A stretch of 43,202 nucleotides of DNA from an uncultured Bacteroidota bacterium (GTDB lineage: Bacteria > Bacteroidota > Bacteroidia > Chitinophagales > Chitinophagaceae): contig CAIJLK010000093.1 of the NCBI GenBank assembly GCA_903821465.1, forward strand, positions 1 to 43,202. The letters are read 5' to 3'. Position 1 is the stretch's first letter, and every line of letters begins with the position of its first letter. The notes beneath the pieces were generated by a model, which was not told the origin of the DNA, did not search any database, and was given only the letters and a program-made list of their open reading frames with translations. Of this stretch, positions 8,884 through 17,200 are shown piece after piece. The translations under genes and the position numbers were made by a program.

Positions 8884-10239
8884 ATGTTTATACATATGAA
8901 AAAAAACTGCTTCAAAAACTTTGTATTAGTGTCAGCAATCTTAGTAACTTTTGGGACATCGATCAATGCGCAATCTAAAATTCAATCCGATAGCATTCAA
9001 AATAAAATGCAGTGGTTTGCTGATGCCAAATTGGGCATTTTTATTCATTGGGGAATTTATGCAGTAAACGGTATTAGTGAATCCTGGAGTTTTCATAACA
9101 AAGAAATTTCCTACCCTGATTATATGCTGCAACTCAATGGATTTACTGCAGCGAAATACGATCCTAATCAATGGGCAGATCTTATTAAAGCATCTGGAGC
9201 AAGATATGCAGTACTCACTACTAAGCATCATGATGGCGTGGCGCTTTGGCCAACAGCAGAAAAAAGTTTGAATGTAGTGAATGGTAGTCCCGCTAAAAAA
9301 GATCTCTTAGCTCCTTTCTACAAAGCCATCAAAGCAAGAGGCATCAAAGCCGGTGCCTATTTTTCATTATTAGATTGGAGTAACCAGGACTACCCTGGGT
9401 TCTTAAAGGATAGTAGTCGTTATAAAATATCAGATGACCCTATTAGATGGACGCGGTTTAAGAAATTCTTAGATCATCAACTCAGCGAAATTATGCAAAA
9501 CTATCAACCTGATCTGATCTGGTTTGATGGCGATTGGGAGCATAGTGCTGAAGAGTGGGATGCTATGGGAATCAGAAGGAAATTACTGAATTATAATCCT
9601 AACCTAATTATTAATGGTCGTTTAATGGGCTATGGTGATTATGAAACACCTGAGCAAAATTTTCCGGTAACTAGGCCTAAGTTCAAGTGGTGGGAGCTTT
9701 GCATGACAACCAATAATAATTGGGGTTATCAGCAAAGTGATACTCATTGGAAAACCCCTTATGAAGTGATCAGCATTTTTGTAGATGCGGTATCAAATGG
9801 AGGTAATCTGTTATTAGATATTGGTCCAAAAGCAGATGGCACAATCCCTAAAGAACAGGTTGAAATTTTAACGGAACTGGGAAAATGGAATCGTAAAAAT
9901 GGGGAAGCCATTTTTGGACAGCTTGGAGGTATTCCTCAAGGACATTTTTATGGTCCAACAACCCTTTCAAAAGACAGCACTGTATTATACCTGTTTTTGC
10001 ATGGAAAAACTAGCGGACAGGTCATGTTAAAGGGATTAGACTCTAAGATCGAAGAAATTGAAGTGCTAGGAAATGCCAGTAAATTAACCCATAAAATTGT
10101 AGGTAAAATATCTTGGAGCAAAGTACCCGGACTCATTTATATTGATGTTCCAGAAAAGGTTTTAGACCCATATATCACCGTTTTAAAAATCAAACTTAAT
10201 CAGCCTATTCGCTTGTATCGTGGGAATGGAGGTTTATAA
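8884..10239 (+). CDS. Secreted alpha-L-fucosidase, GH29
   Basis: Retaining alpha-L-fucosidase releasing terminal L-fucose. It has 451 residues from the ATG at 8884; the in-frame ATG at 8896 (MKKNCFKNFV) gives a cleaner signal peptide ending NAQ. GH29 landmarks are present in order: WFADAKLGIFIHWGIYAV (44-61), TTKHHDGVALW (112-122), SLLDW (161-165) and LIWFDGDWE, with D215 as expected nucleophile. The last ~100 residues form the family's C-terminal beta-sandwich. It is divergent from the DUF1080/oxidoreductase pair, so the three genes may act on one fucose-containing glycan. It is clearly different in sequence from the second GH29 at 29769-31094, so the two probably differ in linkage preference. 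Confidence 0.92.
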   Translation: MFIHMKKNCFKNFVLVSAILVTFGTSINAQSKIQSDSIQNKMQWFADAKLGIFIHWGIYAVNGISESWSFHNKEISYPDYMLQLNGFTAAKYDPNQWADLIKASGARYAVLTTKHHDGVALWPTAEKSLNVVNGSPAKKDLLAPFYKAIKARGIKAGAYFSLLDWSNQDYPGFLKDSSRYKISDDPIRWTRFKKFLDHQLSEIMQNYQPDLIWFDGDWEHSAEEWDAMGIRRKLLNYNPNLIINGRLMGYGDYETPEQNFPVTRPKFKWWELCMTTNNNWGYQQSDTHWKTPYEVISIFVDAVSNGGNLLLDIGPKADGTIPKEQVEILTELGKWNRKNGEAIFGQLGGIPQGHFYGPTTLSKDSTVLYLFLHGKTSGQVMLKGLDSKIEEIEVLGNASKLTHKIVGKISWSKVPGLIYIDVPEKVLDPYITVLKIKLNQPIRLYRGNGGL

Positions 10240-10508
10240 GCATTCTCAATGCTGTTAAGAATTATATTAGAACTGATTGTCAAGAAAACTTGCATTTTAG
10301 ACTAGTAATACTACAAGTCCAACTCATAATCTGTTGGGCATTATCCTGAAATAATAGCAATATCTGCATTAATATGGCATTTTGTAGTGATAGAACTACA
10401 AAAACATCAAGGCGTTCACTACAGATTTAGCAGCAAGCCTACGGTTACTTTACAGTAGAAAGAAAGCGATAAAAGCAAACTTTCTATAAAAACAAAAACC
10501 CCTAGGTT
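10240..10508. other. Intergenic region with an AT-rich inverted repeat
   Basis: There is no coding frame of note. A perfect 9-bp inverted repeat (TTTTGTAGT at 10380-10388, ACTACAAAA at 10395-10403) encloses a 6-nt loop. Part of its left arm (GTAGTG, 10384-10389) can instead pair with CACTAC at 10417-10422, so two exclusive hairpins are possible in an RNA leader of the response regulator. It could equally be a weak terminator of the fucosidase gene. Confidence 0.4.
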
Positions 10509-10937
10509 ATGTTAAAAAAAGTACTGGTAGTTAACGACAATGAGCTTTTGCTAATGATAGCAAAAAAAATGATTACCCTTTCAAATTTCGCAGAAGAAAC
10601 CATTACCGCTACCAATGGTTTAGAAGCTGTAGAATATTTTGAAAGCCTATTAGAGAACGAAACTGACCCTTCCAGCAAGGCCCCAGAGTTTATATTTTTA
10701 GACTTACATATGCCTAATATGGATGGATGGGAATTCCTAGAATTTTATGTTGAGAAATACAGCAAGCATTTTCCGAATTTAAGGATTGCTATCTTATCGG
10801 CCTCGGTTGATATGCAAGAAATGCTAATGCTTGTAAAATATCCTGTTGTGATTGATTTTATTTCAACCCCAATCAATACTGAAGTATTGAATGCTATTGA
10901 AGAAAAATATTATAAGCTACTTTTAGAAAGAGCATAA
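10509..10937 (+). CDS. Receiver-only response regulator with altered active-site residues
   Basis: A single CheY-like receiver domain of 142 residues with no output domain. The fold is clear: KVLVVNDNE (4-12), FIFLDLHMPNMDGWEF (61-76) with phosphoacceptor D65, and RIAILSAS (92-99) with S97 at the conserved Ser/Thr site. Two positions differ from canonical receivers: the first residue of the acidic pair is Asn (N9-D10), and the Lys before the conserved Pro after beta-5 is Thr (T120-P121, FISTPIN). Phosphorylation or signalling may therefore be altered. No histidine kinase is adjacent, so its partner is unknown. It stands alone upstream of the giant T9SS adhesin gene and could belong to that circuit, but this is only a positional guess. 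Confidence 0.87.
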   Translation: MLKKVLVVNDNELLLMIAKKMITLSNFAEETITATNGLEAVEYFESLLENETDPSSKAPEFIFLDLHMPNMDGWEFLEFYVEKYSKHFPNLRIAILSASVDMQEMLMLVKYPVVIDFISTPINTEVLNAIEEKYYKLLLERA

Positions 10938-10992
10938 TAATTTGGTCAATTTCTATCGAATTTTCAACTGTTTATTTCTACTGCAAAAGCCT

Positions 10993-11030
10993 TTAAAACA
11001 CGGTGTTTTAACGCTATAAATACCGTGTTT
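10993..11030. repeat. 19-bp palindrome plus inverted half-site
   Basis: Positions 10993-11011 read TTAAAACACGGTGTTTTAA, a perfect palindrome around the central G. Its arm AAACACGGT (10996-11004) recurs inverted as ACCGTGTTT at 11022-11030. The AT-rich hairpin is a poor terminator; the symmetry and repeated half-site fit a dimeric regulator's operator upstream of the adhesin promoter. Confidence 0.5.
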
Positions 11031-11059
11031 ATACAAGGCTAAAAAATTCTTACTAGATG

Positions 11060-11067
11060 TAAATTTG
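11060..11067 (+). promoter_or_regulatory. Candidate -7 promoter box of the giant adhesin gene
   Basis: TAAATTTG is an exact match to the Bacteroidota TAnnTTTG -7 box. No clear TTTG -33 box lies at the usual distance, so an activator may be needed, possibly one binding the palindrome ~50 bp upstream. Confidence 0.35.
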
Positions 11068-11218
11068 GTTGTTCATTTTTTTGAACTATCATTTTTACTT
11101 CATGGTTATAATATTCTACCATATTATTAAAAAGAGGAAATCGTTATTCAGCATATTTTTTTGAATTGCATAATATCCGTATTACGGCTATTCCATAACA
11201 ATAAAAAATATACTGCAT

Positions 11219-14200
11219 GTGATAATTTCTACCCTCTATAATTTGCTGCTAAAAAATCTTCAAACTTCTAAAGTCAAGTTTGCCATTCTTTTTTGTGTAT
11301 CGCTTATCGGTTTCACAGAAGCATCTGCTGGAGCAGTTTATGATAGAAATGCTGAAATCAATCACCCGTCAAATTCTACACATTTTACAAAAAATAAAAA
11401 GTCATCATTTTCTCACAATAAGTCAATTCAACTTGTTACTTCTGCTAATTTTCTTTCAGCAAGTACTCAATGCCTCTCTGGCAACAGTTTCGACTTCATT
11501 AGTAATTCTACAATCAGTTCTGGTTCAATCGTAAATCAATTCTGGGATTTTGGAGATGGGAAGTCCGCTACAGGCCCATCGGTAACACATTCCTATTTTA
11601 CAGCAGGCAGCTTTCAGGTAAAACTAATTGTTACTTCCGATAAGGGATGCATTGATAGTATTACAAGAACTGTAACTATTTACCCACAACCACTTGCTGC
11701 CTATATTATTCCAGCCAATCAATGTTTAACAAACAATAATTTTAATTTCACGAGTAGTGCTTCCATTGGATCTGGCGGAAGTATCAGTTCTGTGGCATGG
11801 GACTTTGGAGATGGTAATATTGCAACAGGCAGCAGTGTCTCACATAGCTTTACCACGAATGGAAAATATCCGGTAAACTTACAAGTCACTTCAGACAAAG
11901 GTTGCACAGATATTATAACAGATACTATTACTGTTTTTCAGGTGCCTAATATTTCTGTTACAAATAATAGTCCCATCTGTTCAGGCAACAGCTTAACACT
12001 TAATTCAGTAACAAATAGTGGGACTACTCCTTATAATTATACATGGAATGGTCCAAATAGTTTCAGTTCTAATTTAGCGAATCCCTCAATTTCAAATATT
12101 AGTATCAATGCGAATGGAAACTATTCTGTATCAGTAACTGATAGTAATGGATGTACATCATCAGTAACAAGTAATGTTATAGTTAACCTAACTCCAGTTC
12201 TTGCCCCTATTGTTGGTTCAATTGGAGGTTGCGTTGGAAGTTCTATAAATTTAACCAATAGCACAGCAGGCGGCTCATGGAGTTCTAGTAACAATTCAAT
12301 AGCAACAGTAGACGCCTCATCGGGGATAGTAAATTTCATAAGTACCGGAAATGTTTCTATTACTTATAATATTACAAATGCTGGCTGTTCAACTTCAGTA
12401 TCAACAAATCTAATCTCAAATTCAGTGAGTCTCAAGTCAGACATCATTGAATGTAATAATGGAATTACACATTTTAATGCCACAGATCCTTATTATGGTG
12501 TTAGCTATAGTAATAATAATGCTGGCAATACTTATTTATGGACAATTACTGGAGGCCCTTTCTCTTTCCAGGGTGCTTCTTCTGCAAACAATCGATACAC
12601 TGATCTTCAATTACAAACAGGGAATGCATATACAATTAAAATTCAATTTACCTCTAATGGGATTAGTTGTACTGCTCAACAGATGGTTTATAAGAACACA
12701 AGATCAGCAGATACTATTCAGGGTTCTCATGATACAACTGTTTGTAATAATACTGCTGCAATTCCATTATCAGGAGTAGTTTCGGCTGCAAGCAATTCTT
12801 TTCAGTGGACAAGTTCTGGTTCTGGAACATTTTCAAATAATGTATCTCTTCATAACGCATATACGCCAAGTGACGCTGATAAATTAGCGGGTATTGTTAA
12901 GATATATTTTACTGCTACATCCAATTTAAATTCAACTAGTAATTGTGGCTATGCATTAGGGAAAGATTCTATGACCCTTAGGATCTATCCTGCAAATATG
13001 GCTGCAAATTCAAATCAAACGATTTGTTCTAATCAACCTATTAATTTCAGTCCATCCACTTCTATTCCAGGAAGTTTCTACTCATGGTCATCTTCTATAC
13101 TATCAGGTTCAGTCAATGGAAATTCTGCAACTGGAACAGGAACTATCAATGATTCATTAGTTAATACCAGCAATAGTTCAGATGCTCTGGTAGTTTATAA
13201 TATCACGCCTTTTGCTTTTACTCCATCTAATATTACTTGCACTGGCAATCCGTTTAATTATACAGTTATTGTAAAACCGAAACCAAGGATTAGTATCTCC
13301 AATACAACAGCTTCAATTTGTACTGGCGGCAATAGTAATATTCAATTCAATAGTTCAATAGCTAATACTTTATTTGCTTGGTCATCTGCTGTAATTACTG
13401 GGGCCGTTAATGGGAACTCATCATCTGCTAATTTTTCTGCCACTGATTCGATCAAAGATTTACTGAATAACAGTTTTAATGCGAATGCAACTATTCGATA
13501 TTATATATCTGCTGTTTCAAATTCTAGTTGCACTAGTATTGATTCAACTGATATTTTATTATATGCCCTACCCACTATTGCAAATGCGGGAACTGACCAA
13601 GTACTTTGTAATGTAAATAGCAGTATTCTTTCAGCAAATATTCCTGGAGTAGGTTCTGGCAAATGGGAAATACTGTCTGGTCCTTCAGCTGTTGTATTTG
13701 GAACTCCTTCATCACCATTCAGTACAGTAACTGGATTAGTTGCAGGTACTTACCAGCTGATCTGGTCAATTAGCAATGGCAGTTGTTCCGTTTCGAAAGA
13801 CACGATTCAAATAATTAATAATCCTGAATCAATCGGCGGAAGTATTTCTGCAAATACATCAGTTTGTACTGGTTTGAATAATGGCACTGTAACGCTTTCG
13901 GGTTATACAGGAAATATAAAAGGTTGGGAATCTTCAACAGATGGAGGAATTACATGGCCAACCTCCATCAATAATAGCAATAATAATTACACCTATAATA
14001 ATCTTACCAGTTCAACTTTATTTAGAGCGATTATACAAAGTGGTAATTGTAGCACCGTATATTCTACCCCTGTTAGCATTACTGTAAATAACAATAGTAA
14101 TCCAGGCATTTTATTAAAAGACACTGTTGTATGTATCAGTAGTAATAGTGGCAGCTTAAACTTAACTGGATTTAGCGGGAATATACTTAGATGGGAAACA

Positions 14201-17200
14201 TCTACTGATGCTGCAGCGAGTTGGCAAACAATCAATAATGCGATAGGCAGTTCTTTACTTTATACAAATATTACTGGCACAACTTTGTACAGAGCAATCG
14301 TTCAGAATGGAACTTGTAATCCTGCCAGCAGTAATTATATTACAATCCATGTAAGCGCCATCAGTAATCCTGGAATTTTAGCGGCTAATGCAATCGTATG
14401 TACAAATAATAATAATGGCATACTCAACTTATCGGGTTATACAGGTAAAATTGTTGCTTGGGAAACTTCTACTAATAATGGAACTAGTTGGAATAGCATT
14501 GTTGATTCATCAAATCAATTCACTTATAACAATCTTTCAGCAACAACAGCATACAGAGCTACTGTTCAAAGTGGCAGTTGTCCGTCTGTTTATAGCAATA
14601 CTGCCATTATCACCGTATTACAACCAGCCACTATATCGGATGCGGGAGCAGATCAAAAACTATGTAACCTAGGATCCACTTCACTTACAGCTAACACCCC
14701 TGCTTCGGGTACAGGAACATGGAATGCATTGACAAGTAATCCGTCCACCGTCAACTTCACAAATATAAACGATCCACATAGTTCTGTAACAGGATTAGTA
14801 ACGGGCACTTATCAGTTTGTTTGGTCCATTTCCAATACCATCTGTGCTGATTCAAAGGATACAGTATCCATTACTGTTTATGCTCCTACAGTTGCGGGTA
14901 CGCTTTCTGCTGATGCAATTGTTTGTGCAACTTCCAATAATAACACCCTTATAATTTCAGGATTTAACGGAACTATTTTAAAGTGGGAATCTTCTATTAA
15001 TAATGGAACTAATTGGGATAGCATCTCAAATATAAATAGCACTTATTCTTATAACAATTTAAATCTATCCACTTCTTTCAGAGCACTGGTTCAAAACCAG
15101 ATTTGTCCAGCTGTTTATTCAAATAAAGTAACCATTACAGTACTTCAAACGGCAACTGCTTCTAATGCGGGACCAGACCAAATACTTTGTAATCAAACTG
15201 CAACCGCTCTTGCTGCTAACACTGCAATATTTGGAATTGGCAGATGGACTGCACTTAACAGCAATCCTTCTGCTGTAGTGTTCTCTAATGTAAACGATTC
15301 CAAAGCAATTGTTTCTGGCTTAATTGCTGGTGTCTATCAATTTGTATGGACAATCTCTAATACGCTTTGTGCTGATTCAAAGGATACGGTACAAATAATT
15401 AATAATCAAGCAAGCAATCCTGGTATTTTAACTTCTGATGCTACTGTATGTGCGAATTCAAATAATGGAACACTGCATCTTAATGGATACCTAAGCAATA
15501 TCCAACAATGGGAATCATCGATTAATGGAACCTACTGGAATCTTATCTCTAATACAAATAGTTCACAGAATTATTCTAACCTTACTACTTCCACTTACTA
15601 TCGTGCACTTGTTAATAATGGCATTTGTACCTCCTTATATTCTAATACCATTAGGATTACAGTATTGCCCGCTGCTACCATTGCTGACGCTGGACCAGAT
15701 ACCACATTAATCAATGGGTTCTCGAGTTATAAATTAGAGGGTAATTATCCAAGCTCAGGAACTGGCTGCTGGTCAGTCATACCTCCTTTTGGACCATCTA
15801 ATTTAATCTTTACCGATACAACAGATTCTAAGGCTACTATCAGACAGCTGACATTCCATTATGCCGATTCAACAACTGTTCCAATTACGCCACCATCTGA
15901 TGGAATCTATTATTTGAAATGGACAATTAGTAATGGTATTTGTCCCGCATCGGAAAGTATCATGGTTGTTACTGTACAACCCCCAACTAATCCAGGGTTC
16001 ACAGGAACTGACACAGTTATATGTTCAGCCCCAAATAATGCTGTTGTAAAATTGACAAATTATTTCGGTGATATTTTACAGTGGGAAGATTCAACTGCAA
16101 ATATTGCTGGATGGCATATTATTCAAAGAACTGTAGGAACAGATCAAGACACTATTCATTTTGAAAACTTAACAGCCACTACTATCTATCGTGCATTGGT
16201 TAAAAATGGAGTTGGTCTTTCTTTATATTCTGGAATAGCTGCTACCATCACAGTTCTTGACCCAGTAAGTATAGCTGATGCTGGAGCTGATTCGAGTATT
16301 TGCAATACAAGTTCCATTCAATTATATGGAAACAATCCGAGCAATGGCACTGGAACATGGACTTATCTTTCGGGTGCTCCAACAACACCAATCATCAGTA
16401 ATATTAAAGATCCAAAAGCAATCATATCAGGTCTTTCAATTGGTAAATATCAATTTGTATGGACTATCTCGAACGGTAGTTGTAACAATTCTATTGATAC
16501 TGTTACGATAACCATTCAAGCTCCTACGAATCCAGGAACAATCGCATCATCCAATACAGTTTGTTTAAATAATAATGCTGGGATATTACAGTTGACAGGA
16601 TATACGGGCAGTGTATTAGGAGCTAGTTATTCAACAGACGATGGTTTGAATTGGCTTCCAATAATCAACTCTGCGAATAAAAATAGCTTTGATTACAACA
16701 ATCTAACTATTACTACAAAGTATAGGACTGAAGTTAAGAATGGGGTTTGTCCCTCTTTATTTAGCAATACAGTTACTATAACTGTTTTGCAAATTGTAAG
16801 TATTGCAAATGCAGGAATCGATCAATCGCTTTGCAATCAGACAGCAACAACACTTGCAGCTAATGCCCCCAATTCAGGAACTGGTATTTGGACAGCCCTT
16901 AGTAATAATCCTTCTGCTATCAGCTTCTCTGATGCACATGATCCAAATGCCACTATTTCAGGATTGATCGCTGGCACTTATCAGTTGGCATGGACTATCT
17001 CAAATATGCTTTGTGCTGATTCAAAAGATACTGTCTCCATTACTGTTTTCGCTCCTACGATTGCAGGTACTCTTTCTGCTGATGCAATTGTTTGTGCTAA
17101 TAACAATACTAATACCCTCACATTAAATGGGGCTTTCGGTTCCATTCTTCAGTGGGAATCCTCTAAAAATAATGGCATTTCTTGGGATAGCATCACGAAT

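Larger units (their letters stand above)
10938..11218. other. Intergenic region upstream of the giant adhesin gene
   Basis: 281 bp without a gene. It holds, in order, a 19-bp palindrome with a half-site repeat (10993-11030), a TAAATTTG box matching the Bacteroidota -7 consensus (11060-11067), and a short inverted repeat GTTCA/TGAAC around a run of six T (11071-11086). The transcript would have a leader of about 145 nt before the GTG start at 11219. Confidence 0.5.

Noticed and set aside
12447-12779. 110-codon frame inside the giant adhesin gene
   Set aside because: It is a shifted-frame shadow of the repeat protein, with no start signal or domain.
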